In this document: in pieces, positions 35,278 to 47,511 of the stretch | How the letters are laid out: every line of letters starts with the position of its first letter | How positions within the stretch are numbered: the first letter of the stretch is position 1 | From: Euptelea pleiosperma | Taxonomy: Eukaryota; Streptophyta; Magnoliopsida; Ranunculales; Eupteleaceae | Assembly: GCA_035048495.1 (NCBI GenBank) | Contig: CM068540.1 | Location: 11,454,829-11,518,828 of the forward strand | Direction: 5' to 3' | Length of the DNA: 64,000 bases | Notes under the pieces: model-generated | What the model was told of the DNA's origin: nothing | Seen by the model: only the letters and a program-made list of their open reading frames with translations | Databases searched by the model: none | Translations under genes and position numbers: made by a program

Positions 35278-36685
35278 ACTATCATCCAGTAAAACTGTGT
35301 AGGTATAATTAATTTTAAATACCTAATCAAGCCTCCCCTTCTAGGTATATTGAGTTAAAGAGAACGGACCGATGAAATTTCAAGATGAACTGTTGGATCT
35401 ATCATAATTTCTCTCCTCAAAGAAGGCTTATGCTAACGTCCAAAAGAGGAGGAGAATTTCCCTCACTTCAGCACACCATCAAAACATTTCCACCTCAACA
35501 ACTCACATGCTCACCCTATAAAAGAGAGGAAACCCTAATCTGAGTAATCTCGAAGAGGGCATTCTCTCTTCTCTCTTTCTTTTCTCTCTAACCCAGCCGT
35601 CCTACCCTCTCCCACTTAACTTCTCCTTCCACATTTTTGGCGAGAGCAAAAATGCTAACTCCCAAGCCGTTCTTACCCATATTTCCATCTCATCTTTGAA
35701 GAAGAAACCAACAAAAAGTAAAAAAAAAAGATGAAGAAGAAGAGAAGAGGAGAATGTCTGCACCTCCTCTACTGCCTCCACCATGACTTGCAACTCAGAG
35801 TTGCAGGTCTGCTAGCAGCGACCTCCATCTTCTTTGGCACCACCTGCAATAGCTTACCGGTTGGGTAAATAGCCCAGCAACTCCTCCACATCTCCACAGT
35901 CCCCTTGATAGTTTACTTACCTCCACATCTTGCTGGACGTACCGGTAAGCATTGCTCAACCGTCTTGAAGACTCCCTCCACCGTTGCAACTCAATTGCAT
36001 TGTTCTCAAGCATGGAGATCCTTATCTCCAACCACTGTCCAATCCGGCAAAAGCATCGGTAAGTTCTCATCCACACCGATCTCAGCCTCCAAGACCAGTC
36101 CATCCTACCCACAAACCACAACCACCTTAAGTAAACATCCTCCAATGGCAGCAACGTTTGGCATGGTGTGATCCCCCTTTCTCTCTCTAAAGCTAGTTTC
36201 TCTCTCTAAAACATTTTCTTTCTCTCTCATGTTCTTATCTCTCTCATGTTCTTATCTCTCTATTGTAATCTCATTTTTTATGCTTTCTAACTAGTTAGTT
36301 TTATTGATTTCTCATGTAGTTTGTTTTTTTAAAAGCAATGTGTTTCAAGATTTTTAATAAAATTAAAGTTAGTCATTTATGTTGATTATTTATCTTGATG
36401 ATTGAGTTATTAGCTTATTTTATTAATTTTCATATTTCTCAAGAAAAATAAAAAATCATTTTTAAATCTCAATTTCACCATTCTCATCCCACCATCATTT
36501 GCAGCCATTTTCCGATTATCTCTTGTTCGTATATGCACTAACCCGACTAATCCCGAGTGCGGATCGACATCCGACATACGTAGCACTATGCAAGTTCTCA
36601 TTTTACAGGAATCAAAGAAAATTGGATAAAATTATAAATGTGTTGATTCTAGGGTTTTCGTCCGACCAGAAAAACCCTTGTTTCA
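35278..36685 (+). mobile_element. I: 3' part of an old plus-strand LTR of the same family
   Basis: It has a good TATAAAAG box (about 35517), a CT-rich leader, the reversed hairpin GCAACTC A GAGTTGC (about 35790), donor CATCG|GTAAGT (36059), the CTAATCCCGAGTGCGG block (about 36545), acceptor TTTTACAG (36608) and the terminal TTTCA at 36685. No primer-binding site follows, so it is a 3' or solo LTR. Its 5' part would lie beyond B, outside the window. Confidence 0.7.
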
Positions 36686-37100
36686 CCAATCGCCATCTCT
36701 AATGCTCCCTATAAGGCGCTCAAACATGCGGGATATTGGTCAAGCCCAAGCAATGCTCAAACTTGACCATTGGAATAGTCTTCGCATCATGCCATCTATA
36801 AATGAGACGAGACACCTGGATCCCATTTTGAGGCAACCTTTGAAGGACCCCAATCATCCGAATAGATGTAATCCAGAGTACCTTTCGTGTGATGCACTAT
36901 TGTACTGGACTTAACCCGGCATTGTGTCCCGAACACACAATGCCCACTAAAGTCTAGTTTGTCTATCTTCGCACCCCCAAGCACACCATGCTTGCTTAAC
37001 TCTACAAGTATTATAGGAGAAATGTGGCTAAGGATTGAAAATTACGACCAAAGGACGCGTTTATGGGCCCACTTAATCAATTCATGAACAGTCAAAGAGA
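36686..37100 (-). pseudogene. Decayed Ty1/copia integrase N-terminal fragment
   Basis: On the minus strand (36984-36796) one frame reads GGAKIDKLDFSGHCVFG, then HHTKGTLDYIYSDDWGPSKV. This is the pattern of the copia GAG-pre-integrase zinc finger (..HCVFGKQ..) followed by the start of the integrase core (HSDLWGPS). Weak upstream matches (HIS..ELSKHG) are at about 37030. The fragment is too short and mutated to be a gene. It is the only copia trace I see. Confidence 0.75.
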
Positions 37101-38075
37101 GTTGACTTATGGGATCTCCATTAAAATGAACACATTTTTGAGAAGTAAAGGCATACGCCGGCATAAAATCCAAAATGGTGCGGGTGTATGGTCTCACATT
37201 CTATTTTTGAGCTTTGGATCATCATGATCAAGCCAAATCAGACGACAGAGAAGTATCAGCCGTCAGATCTCCATTAAGATGAAGGGATTTTTCAGATCTT
37301 AAGGCATACGCCCGCGTTAAATTAAAAATGATGCGGGTGTATGGTCTCACATTCTATTTTTGAGCTTTGGATCATCATGATCAAGCCAGATCAAACGGTC
37401 GAGAAGCATCAACCATCAGATTTCCATCAAGATGAAGGGATTTTTTTGGCATACGCCTGCATTAAATTGAAAATGATGCGGGTATATGGTCTCACTATTT
37501 TTGAGCTTTGGATCATCATGATCAAGCCAAACTAGATGACCGAGAAGTATCAACCATCAGATCTCCATCAAGATGAAGGGATTTTCAGATCTTAAGGCAT
37601 ACGCCTTAATTAAATTGAAAATGATGTGGGCGTATGATCTTACATTCTATTTTTGAGCTTTAGATCATCATGATCAAACTAGATCAGACGACCGAGAAGC
37701 ATCAACCATCAGATCTCCATCAAGATGAATGGATTTTTCAGATCTTAAGGAATAAGCTCGCATTAAATTGAAAATGATGTAGGCGTATGGTCTCACATTC
37801 TATTTTTGAGCTTTGGATCATCATTATCAAGCCAGATCAAATGGCCAAGAAGTATCAACTATCAGATCTCCATTAAGAGGAAGGAATTTTTTAGATCTTA
37901 AGGCATACGCACGCATGAAATGCAAAATGATACGAGCGTATGGTCCTACTCCTCATTTTTATGGAGTCATTTGAGAGATATGATCACATATTTGAATTTT
38001 GATTCTTCTAGTCAAAGTATGAATTTCTCGAGATCCATGCAAGATATGATAGATTTGAAGGCATACGCTAGCATG
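37100..38075 (+). repeat. Tandem array, unit about 150-163 bp
   Basis: GAGCTTTGGATCATCAT recurs at 37209, 37372, 37503, 37655 and 37808, each time followed by a ..GAGAAG.ATCAACCATCAGAT.. block and GGCATACGC. Spacings are 163, 131, 152 and 153 bp. The last, eroded unit ends at GGCATACGCTAGCATGA, where the truncated LTR of F begins. I do not recognise the family. Confidence 0.8.
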
Positions 38076-38789
38076 AGCGCCCTTAGCTCCAAAGGTCATG
38101 GGATGCTTCTCTGTCAAAAACCCTTCTCTTGATTGAAGCATTCATCGAAGTCTTGGACGATCATCTTCTTGATCGGTAGCGCCCTTAACTCCGAGATCTA
38201 AATGGATGTTTATTTCCCTTACCCGTTCTCTCGATTAAGCAGTATTCCATGAAATTTGGACGGTCCTCTTCTTGATCGGTAGCACCCTTAGCTCCAAAGG
38301 TCATGGGATGCTTCTCTATCAAAACCCTTCTCTTGATTGAAGCATTCATCGAAGTCTTGGACGATCCTCTTCTTGATCGGTAGCGCCCTTAGCTCTAAGA
38401 TTTCAATCGACGTTTCTTTCCCTTACATCTTCATCTCTTAACCCTTTACATGCTTTCTTATATGTTTTCTTTATTTATGTTATTTTGATTGATGTATATG
38501 CACTCTTCGATGATTAATGAAATTTGATTTTTGTTAATTTATTATTCTCTGGATCTCAAATTAAAGATGTTTTAAATCGACTCGCCCTTCTTATCTCTAT
38601 CGCAATTCTCATTATTTACTGTATATTATTTGTCAATTTTTATTCCTTATTGTGCTAACTCACACCGAGTGCTGATCGACATCCGACACGTACTGCTATA
38701 CAAGTTACATTTTGCAGATAATTGGATTTTACAAATATTGTTGAAGTTAGGGTTTCCGAATTGACGACACAGAAAAAGCCCTACTTTCA
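38076..38789 (+). repeat. F 5' LTR, truncated to its last 714 bp
   Basis: It matches about 46316-47039 of the 3' LTR of F plus its last bases. Within it a segment containing CTTCTTGATCGGTAGC..CCTTAGCTC is repeated three to four times at roughly 100-bp steps. It ends CTACTTTCA. Confidence 0.85.
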
Positions 38790-38791
38790 AA

Positions 38792-38810
38792 TGGCGTCGT
38801 TGCCGCTCGG
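38792..38810 (+). other. F primer-binding site
   Basis: TGGCGTCGTTGCCGCTCGG. Compared with A it has T at position 6 and T at position 9. The second change matches the tRNA-Asp complement better than A does. Confidence 0.7.
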
Positions 38811-40540
38811 TATACAGGAATGCGTAAAGGAATGAAGACGACGTAAACGGAAAGATCTAGACATTTGGAAACTTTCTATTTGCAGATCTTTAGTATTATT
38901 TTATCATGCCTTGGAAGGCCGGGTGCAAAGTTATAATCGGACACCTTGATTATTTCCATATCTAGATGTGTGTTCGAGGGTTTTAGAAACCCTTGATTGA
39001 GTGCCTAACTCACAAAAAATTAAAAAATTAAAAAATGCTAGTTTCCATTTCTGCACATTTTAGGATATTCGCATATGGGAAGATTGCATTTTTGGTTGCT
39101 TTCCAAATCGGGAAGTTTCCTTCTTTGCAAGGTTTCCATTCCTGGGAAATTTCATTGGAATCAAGCTTATTTGAAATTTTTTCGAATTGGACGAAATTCC
39201 ATACTTAGAAATTCTTATTTTTAGAGGATTTCTAGATGTGGAAGGTCCCCTTTTTGGAAGGTTTCCAACACGGGAAGAAACCCTAAATTTAGCAAGTTTT
39301 CAGATTTAGGAAACTATTAATTTTAGAGAATTTTCCTAACTTGGAGAAACTCTTAAATTAGAAAGGTCTATTAGAGGGGGTTGATAGTTGTTTAGTCAAC
39401 TCTCATAAATAGTAACTTTCTAATTTACCTTGCCTAATTGATTGATTGATTGCTTACCCACCCAAGTCAGGGACATTCCAAAAATATTCCCACACCCTAG
39501 ACCCATATCGTATACTAATTCGTATGCAGGATTGCGATTCTAAATGCGGATAGGGAGCGAAAGCTCACTACGGAGGAATCAGGCCCAAGCCCATGAAGAT
39601 ACCACTCCCTACCCCGAAGAGGAGACCCCGTGGCGTGGCCCACGGGAGGTAAGTCCCTTCCCTCGCCTTGAGCGATACTGTGCAATTGGGTGCATTATAA
39701 TGCCGCGTGTCTATTTGCTTCTTGCATAAACTTATTCACACTACGTGGATGTGGCCGCTAATTAATGAACCCTAATTGAGCAGACCCAGCTCTAACTTGA
39801 AACTGGTGGGATTTCATTACCCACCTCATCACTCCAGCTGAGTTTGATCCCCAGGATCCACCATTAATAAAAAGAATCAAGAGTTAGAGCCAAATTAGAT
39901 CAGTGTTCGAAGAAAACTCCACATAAAGCGACTCCTTCAAAGATCAAATCGAATAAGTCCATGAGTGCGGGTCCCTGTTATCTAACACACCCATAGGTCC
40001 CTACTACTCAAGTATACCGAGCTTGTAAGTGGCCTCCTTGATTGTCTGTCGGATTAGCTTAGTGTTGGATTAGGAACACAAATCAACCCTAGCTTATACT
40101 AATGGAACACTCATCTCCATTGCTTGACAAATCCGATTAGTTTGGGGCGTACTTAAGTCAGCCGATGTGCCGCACGCACGTCTGTCTAGGCTTCGGATTA
40201 TCTTGTGATCAATTTGAGTTAGTACTGAAGCATTTGCTTTGAAGAGTGTATCCTAGTGAGAACCCAACAATGACAAATTTAGTCCAACAGTAAACAAGAT
40301 AAACCAGTAGTCTGCCCACTGTCATAATCTACCATACCCCACAAACTAACAAGATAAATACTCAAACTTATACTGATTTGTTTTAGACATAGGATTATCT
40401 TGCTTGCTCTATGTGCATCATTTAGGTTCACTACTCCAGTGTCTCATTGCAACCGATTCTAGGGCTTATTTTTATAAGTTCACCTACCACATCGTTTGAT
40501 TTGATCTGAGAGTCTTTCGATCTTCAACACCCTAATCTTG
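38811..40540 (+). other. F leader
   Basis: This is a diverged version of A's leader: CTTGG AAGG CCGGG hairpin (about 38913), GGAAA/TTTCC-rich segment, hairpin plus GTAAGT at 39627-39654, and the GTCTGTCTAGGCTTCGGATT block (about 40180). No gene is supported. Confidence 0.75.
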
Positions 40541-40840
40541 GATAGTGGTGCTTACTGTAAACCCCACTGGAGTCTGCTCCACTAAATCCATCCCCGATAC
40601 ACATTGTGCCTTCGGCCCTAACCATGGTCAGAGAATCCCATTGCTAGGTCTCTTACTGATGAGAGAACCGCTACTGCAATCACATACCCGCTCCTCTTTC
40701 AGAGTTTGCAGCCCTGTTAACCACGGTCAGAGAAACCTCTCAGTCTCTACTGAGAAATAACCTACTCGTACTACTGCTGGGTTTGGTTAGCTCGAATGGA
40801 AGCGTTATTACTCCAACTGATGAGCTGGATGACTGATGAT
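40541..40840 (+). pseudogene. F remnant of the gag-linker frame
   Basis: Two short stretches (CTAACCATGGTCAGAGAA near 40618 and TTAACCACGGTCAGAGAA near 40718, the latter followed by TCTCTACTGAGAAA) correspond to the LLTTVREP..SVFTEKL module of H and to LITMAREP in A. No capsid or enzyme sequence remains and no long frame is open. Confidence 0.65.
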
Positions 40841-42763
40841 TCACTCAGTCTACCTGTGCTTCAACTTGGTTGGGGGTGCTTATCACTCTCGTTGTGTCTG
40901 GCGAAAGACGTAAAACTTAGTACTTTCGGAAAGGCAATTCTGGTATTCGTAGTCACATAGTCACATGCATATTTGCAATATCTATCTTTCATGTAGGTAC
41001 CTTCAATACAGAAAATCATCTGGTACTAGACAATATTCATTTCATGTCCCATTGGTAATATCCTCCCTAAACTCCTTGCATCATTACCGATATTTCATCA
41101 TTTTTTTGGTCTCGGTCATGAGCACTGAGGACGGTGCTATATTTTGGTTGGGGGTGGGTATTTACCAAAACTCATGTTTTTCATTTTGATAAAATTCCAA
41201 AAAAAAATAATAAAATATATATAAAAAAAAACACTGTGTTTTTAGGTGTTTTTCGATGATTTTCAATGTTTTCTAGAACTTTCAAAACGTGTTAAATACC
41301 CTGACTTTTATTAGCTGGAAATATCCGTGAAATCATTTTATAAAGGATGTCATTTTTCGTGTTACATGCTAGCTTTGAGTCAAGTCAAGTCAAGCATGAC
41401 TACAACAGATTTGAAAACTTTGAAAAACTCAAATTTAGCACAAATTGTACACATTCATCATCAGAGTCATCTTAAGTTTAGAATCTCTAAAGATCCTAGA
41501 AGAATATTTGTGGAGACCTAACCCAATGCTCTTTCGAGCCTTTCATCAATTCTGAGGATTATACTACAATTCCGAGTCACAAGTTGACTCACTATTTCTT
41601 CATGTCCGCAATATTTGTTGAGAGATCTCATTATCCTTTGTCTTGATCATGGAACTCGGAACGACATCAAAATTGGATTATTATGACAGAACCTTTTTCT
41701 ATATCCATTCAAAACATGTCACATGAGAGTGCAAACCCTAGAAAATGATTTAGTCCATCTTTTTAAACCTTTCAGCCTTTTTAGTTTACCTTAAATCTCT
41801 ACCGTTTGAAACCATTCAGAGCCTTTATGAAAAGCCTTTCCTTGTTAAGCCCATTAACCAATAACCCAATCCAGTTACGAAGTATGACTCGCGAACCTAC
41901 TTCTGAGAAGGATAGAGAAATAATTGATATGGGTGTACCATGAAAAAAGTCTAGAAAAAGACAAGTGGTTCAAGCTGAAAAGAGTATATGAAAAAGAAGT
42001 ATGAAAAAAGAGCTGAAAATAAATTGAGCAGTCTTAGAAATACCGAGAAAAAGAGAAAAATACGAAAGAAGGAAAAGAAACAGATAATGGTTTTACACCC
42101 GCAGGAAAAATACAAGAAAATCGAGATATCCTCTCAGAAGCTTTGAAATCCTGTATCCCTTTATTTTTCTACACCTGACCTAAGCCTCATTATAACCTAT
42201 GAAAGTCCTACTTGATTCTAGGATATCACGATTGTAAAATATGGAGAGTGGAGAAAGAGAAGCTATAGAGTTTGATCTAACGTTCCCAAGTGAAATGATA
42301 TTCCTATCATGAGATCTTCTTCTGTTAAAAATGTCCTTCCTTCAAACAATACATATGTGAGATATTTGTTTTTATCAATATGTCTCCTCACATATAAATT
42401 GAGAGAAAAGAAATAAAACCACTGACGAGTGATCATTTCTGAGTGTTTTACAAGTGAGATTTGAGGTCAAGGCATACAATATCTTAAGTGATTTGGAACT
42501 CTTCACTGTCGGATGATGATAATGTTGACCACACACACACGTCGAGTTTGACTATTCTAGGTCATGATTATCAGTCTGTAGTCTTGTCAAAACTTCATGA
42601 CTATCTGCTAGCTTGTAACTGTTTTTGCATCCATATGATAATTTGACGAACGATGTTTTCCCTGAGCTAATATGAAAAAAGTGTGTAGCATGTGCAGAGC
42701 CCTTTTAAGCTCATTTATATCATACTAATTGCCAAGGATTGACAATATGCTGGTTGGGGGTTG
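40841..42763 (+). other. F 3' noncoding region
   Basis: It is colinear with 13220-15173 of A: the post-stop hairpin with two G-U pairs (40872-40890), the AGGA hairpin (41121-41138), the GGTTGGGGGT motif three times, a purine-rich segment (41940-42110) and the G-rich tract before the LTR (42752-42763). Confidence 0.8.
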
Positions 42764-45700
42764 TGATATTCGCTTAAAAGTGCATATTTTAAGTCATTAT
42801 CCTTTAGCATTATCGCACTCTCCTACGTAAAACTTTTCTATTTATCCACTTTTCTACGTAAGAGTCTCTTTCATTGCATAGAACACACTTTTCTGGACGA
42901 AATGATATATTTGCATGCATTAAACATATTTCTGGAAGTCTAGATATGAAGCTATTTTGATTAAGTCTCATTACGTGCCTTTCGTTATTACAGGAAACCC
43001 GATCAGGCTATTCTCGAGACTTGCGGGCCCATGATCAACCATAGAAGTCTTATATCAAAGCTTAAAGAGCCAACATGCTATGACTAGAAGATACAGGCCA
43101 AGTAAGGGTCAAGTCAGAAGATCATAGAGCTAGATAAAGAACCAAGAGAGAGGTAAAGCTGAAAACCAAGAGATGGGCCAAAGTGATTAAAAGCTGCAGC
43201 AAAGGACATAAAATGACGGCTTACGTGATTGGTGAAGCCGACTGAAGATTACATTCAGGGTTCAAGACCCTCTGCCAGCTCTTTTGTCTTTATTTTGTAT
43301 TATTTTCTCTCTCCTCTCTCCTCTCTCCTAATTCTCTCTCCATCTCTCTAGACGTTAATATTTAACCCGTAGATCATCTCATCCTACCATTAGATCCCTA
43401 GATTTACCTTCCAATCCCCCTCTCAATGATTGAATTGCATATATCTCACCATCCGATCTTTAGATCGATCATCCTAATCCTCCGATCTCCATCATCTAAT
43501 CTCTGATCTCTTCTCATCTAGCTCTATCACATCTCCCATAGCTTTTCCACCGTTAGATCATCCATTGAACCATTAAATCTTCTATTGGACCGTTGGATCT
43601 CTCTAGATCTGACAGTTCACCTATCGTGGCGATCCACCCATTCATTCCACGGCCTGAAGAATGGCCCACAAATCTCATGGCCAAGTGTCCCACAAGTCAC
43701 TTGGCCAAACGGTCCACAAAGCCTATGGCCAAGTGGCCGACAAGCCTCCAAAACTCAAGTCCATGGCCCATGGCCCATGGCCTTCACCCATTTAATATCC
43801 ATGGGTTCTCAATAACCCATGTGATCTCATTGGCCCATAGCCTCTAGTACAACCATAGAAGCTCACAACCTTCATGTCCAAAGGCCAAAGCCTCACTTGA
43901 ATAAAGTGGGCCAAGGCTTAACTTATTAGAAGGGCCCATTGTGCTTGAGCCCATCCAGTCAAAGGGAGGAACAAGTCCTTATTCCTATTCTCTCCCACGA
44001 GGATTCTTTCCTTCCATAACTAACAGGCCACGACTCTCTCCTTCCCCTAATCTCTTTACCCTATGTTCTAAAACTCGGAACTCGGACTCGGCTCGGAAGT
44101 CCATTGGGCCGAGTCTCGATGACTCGGGAGTCGACTCGGCGAGTCATTAAATTGATTTTTGTTTATTTAAATATATAAAAATAAAGTTTATTAAGAAAAA
44201 CTTTGAAAATAGGAAACAAATGCAAAAAAAACATTTAGAAAATCAGAAAAAAAATTTGAATTTTGATTGGACTCAGCCTTTAAACGGGTGACTCGGCTGA
44301 ATTGTGAGTCAACTCGGATGATTTTCTACACCTTGATGTCGTAAGAACCTGCAGCTCATGTAGGTGGTTTTCTACATTGTGCTCCTCCACCATTGGAGGC
44401 ACGATCGACAACGCTCTTCTTCTCCGGGCTTTTGCAACCAGCAACAGGCTGCTCTAATGGCCAGCAACCTTACTGCCTCTCTTCAACGTCCACCAGCCAT
44501 CTCCTTCTTCTTGGAGTGAAGACGTACTCCGGCCAGATCTTCCATCCACTAGCCAGCAACTCTCCTTTGTTGCACGTTCCTTCCTCTTCTTTGAGCTCCT
44601 CCCCACTGCAACCACTAGCAGCATCATTTTCTCCCCTTGGATCTCACCACGGTGTGCAAGGGGCGCTAGACAGGCTTGCATCTCCTCTCCTCTGCAACAG
44701 CCACCATGCACTGCCAGTCCGTCATCAATTCCGCTGGTGCCATTAACACCGGCAACCTCTCCAATCGGTGCCAAGATCTTCTCTACTACAGCAAACCTGC
44801 TGGTACGCCACCTTCATTCTCCATCAACCAAACCAGCAACTCTGGTTTCCCTTCCTCTTCTCTCGTACCTCCACCTTCTTCTTCTTCTTCTTCACGACCT
44901 GCAACCTTGAGTTGTAGGTTTGAAACGGGTACACCTACAATCAGCAAACCCCCACGGGTTCATCCTCCTCCTTTTCCTTCACGGTTGCTAGACTCACCCA
45001 GCTACCGCCTTGAGCACCATCACGGTGCTTGTTGTTTGAACTTGCAGGCCACGATCTGAAATGGCTTGCAACTTCATCTTCTCCGCCTCTCCTCTTCTCA
45101 TCACGTCCTTGCCCTCCACCTGCAACAGGCGCACTAGTGACACTCCTCACCTTGAAGCAGATCAGCTCCACCACGTATTAGTAGCCACCTTCCACCGTCT
45201 TCCTTCCACCTTTGCTAGTCCGTGCTTCTCACGGACCTACAACTCGCCAAAAGCCGGAACCACCTTGTTGGGTTCTTCTCCTACCATAGCTTTCACCACC
45301 GTGCAACCTCCCTGTTGGCCGTTCCCTCCAAGGCAGCAACCTACTGCATGCTATCTCCTCAACTCTAGCCACTCCACGAAGGGTAGCAACGGAGTTGTAG
45401 TTCTCCAGCACCGTCCTATTTCTCCGGACTGTCTCCTCCTTGGAAAACGGTAGTGCACACAGCCACCAAAGCAACCACAGTTGGGCTCCTCTTCATCTTC
45501 TATCACGTCCTCGTCTTCACCAACTCACGGACAAGCAACAACACCACCATTGTTCTAGGCAACACCATGGCCATTTGCATGCCTCTCCTCCAAGAGACCG
45601 ACCATTGCAGGCTCCTTTGGGCATGCTCTTCGCTGCCCGTGCATCTTGCACAACCACCACTTGGCCGGACCTACAGCCCCTCACTTTCTTTCTTGGAAAA

Positions 45701-47039
45701 CCAGCAACATCCTCTTGGTTGCTGCAGTGCATGCTGCCCTTGCTGCCTTGCTCATTCTACCATTGCATGCACCATTCCAGCCACCTCTCTTGCCGGTTGT
45801 GCAACCGCCCGGAAGCTTCCCTTCCAACTCACCACTCCAGCCGCCACGTGGTGCAAGGCCAATCACGGTCGATTCTCCATTTGCCTGCCGATCCCGATCC
45901 CCGATGTACCCGGTAAGTGTATAAGGTACTTCTCTCTTCTTCCTCTACTTTCTCTCTCTAGAACTCTCTCTAAGGTTTGAAAATTCACTTTCTCTCTCTA
46001 GGGTTTCTCCTCTCTCTCTAGAAATCATAGTTTCTCTCTTTACATTTCATTCTCTCTCTCTTTCTCTAATGGATATGGAAGGGACGTCTCATCCCTAAAC
46101 CTGTGTCTTAACCCTCACTTTCGCTCTCTACATTCTCTCACTACTTTCTCAGGCCGATCGCCTATTCACTTGGCCGACTCCTTTCGGCGAGTAAAAAGGT
46201 GAGCTTCTTAGGGCACATTATCGTACATTTGTCAATTCACATCTACCTTGTCGGCCGGTAAGATCCGATGTGGATTCCACGATTGAGCAACATTCCATGA
46301 AATTTAGACGGTCCTCTTCTTGATCGGTAGCGCCCTTAGCTCCAAAAGTCATGGGATGCTTCTCTGTCAAAAACCCTTCTCTTGATTGAAGCATTCATCG
46401 AAGTCTTGGACGATCCTCTTCTTAATCGGTAGTGCCCTTAGCTCCGAGATCTCAATGGACGTTTCTTTCCCTTACCCCTTCTCTCGATTGAGCAGTATTC
46501 CATGAAATTTGGATAGTCCTCTTCTTGATCGGTAGCGCCCTTAGCTCCAAAGGTCATGGGATGCTTCTCTATCAAAACCCTTTTCTTGATTGAATCATTC
46601 ATCGAAGTCTTGGACGATCCTCTTCTTGATCGGTAGCGCCCTTATCTCTAAGATTTCAATGGACGTTTCTTTCCCTTACATCTTCATCTCTCAACCCTTT
46701 ATATGCTTTCTTACATGCTTTCTTTATTTCTGTTATTTTGATTGATGTATGCACTCTTCGATGATTAATAAAATTTGATTTTTGTTAATTTATTATTCTC
46801 TGGATCTCAAATTAAAGATGTTTTAAATCAACCCGCCCTTCTTATCTCTATCACAATTCTCATTCTTTGTTGTATTTTATTTGTCAGTTTTTATTCCTTA
46901 TTGTGCTAACTCATACCGAGTGCGGATCGACATCCGACACGTACTGCTATACAAGTTACATTTTGCAGATAATCGGATTTTACAAATATTGTTGAAGTTA
47001 GGGTTTCCGAATTGACGACTGAAAGAAGGGTTTTTCCGC
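42764..47039 (+). repeat. F 3' LTR (4.3 kb, last 21 bp at 61185-61205)
   Basis: It starts TGATATTCGCTTAAAAG and reaches the U5 block near 46915. G split it at ATTGACGAC, 21 bp before its end. The end resumes at 61185 with ACAGAAAAAACC..CTACTTTCA. Much longer than A's LTR, it includes an AT-rich segment with CTCGG-rich arms (44062-44335) that may be a small nested element, and a CT-rich leader of about 1.5 kb (44390-45920). It also has repeats of the CTTCTTGATCGGTAGC segment (46310-46640). The overlapping Pro/Ser/His-rich frames in the leader look like composition effects. Confidence 0.8.
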
Positions 47040-47511
47040 GTCGTTGGTTACGGAAACCCTAGAATCAACACATTTGTATATTTTCCGATTTAATTCCTGC
47101 ACAAAATAGTAATTCTTGCACAATGGGAAGTGTCGGAGTCGAATCCGCACTTGGGATTAGTCGGATTAGCGCAAATTAGAAGCAATAATGATCGGAAACG
47201 TGCTAGAGACAGTGAGGAGATTTGTTTAAAAACATTCTTTTTGATTGAGAACACTATTTTCGAATTTTCTTGAAAGGTGAATCACAAGCATGAAAAGAAA
47301 GTGATGAGAAAATAAACTATTTCAAACTTTTGCTTGTACAAGAACATTAGCATTCATCAAATAAGATCAAATCATAATGGAACTAGATTGAGGATGACAA
47401 AATAAACTTTATTCAAGAATAAATCAAAGTCTACAATGCTTGCATTAAAGCAATTAAACTAAAAAAAAAAACAACTAATTAAAACAAAATAACTAGAATT
47501 AGAGAGAGCAG

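Noticed and set aside
44393..45980. Several Pro/Ser/His-rich frames of 90-175 codons in F's 3' LTR
   Set aside because: They overlap in several frames, lack a domain and lie in the CT-rich leader. Composition explains the absence of stops.
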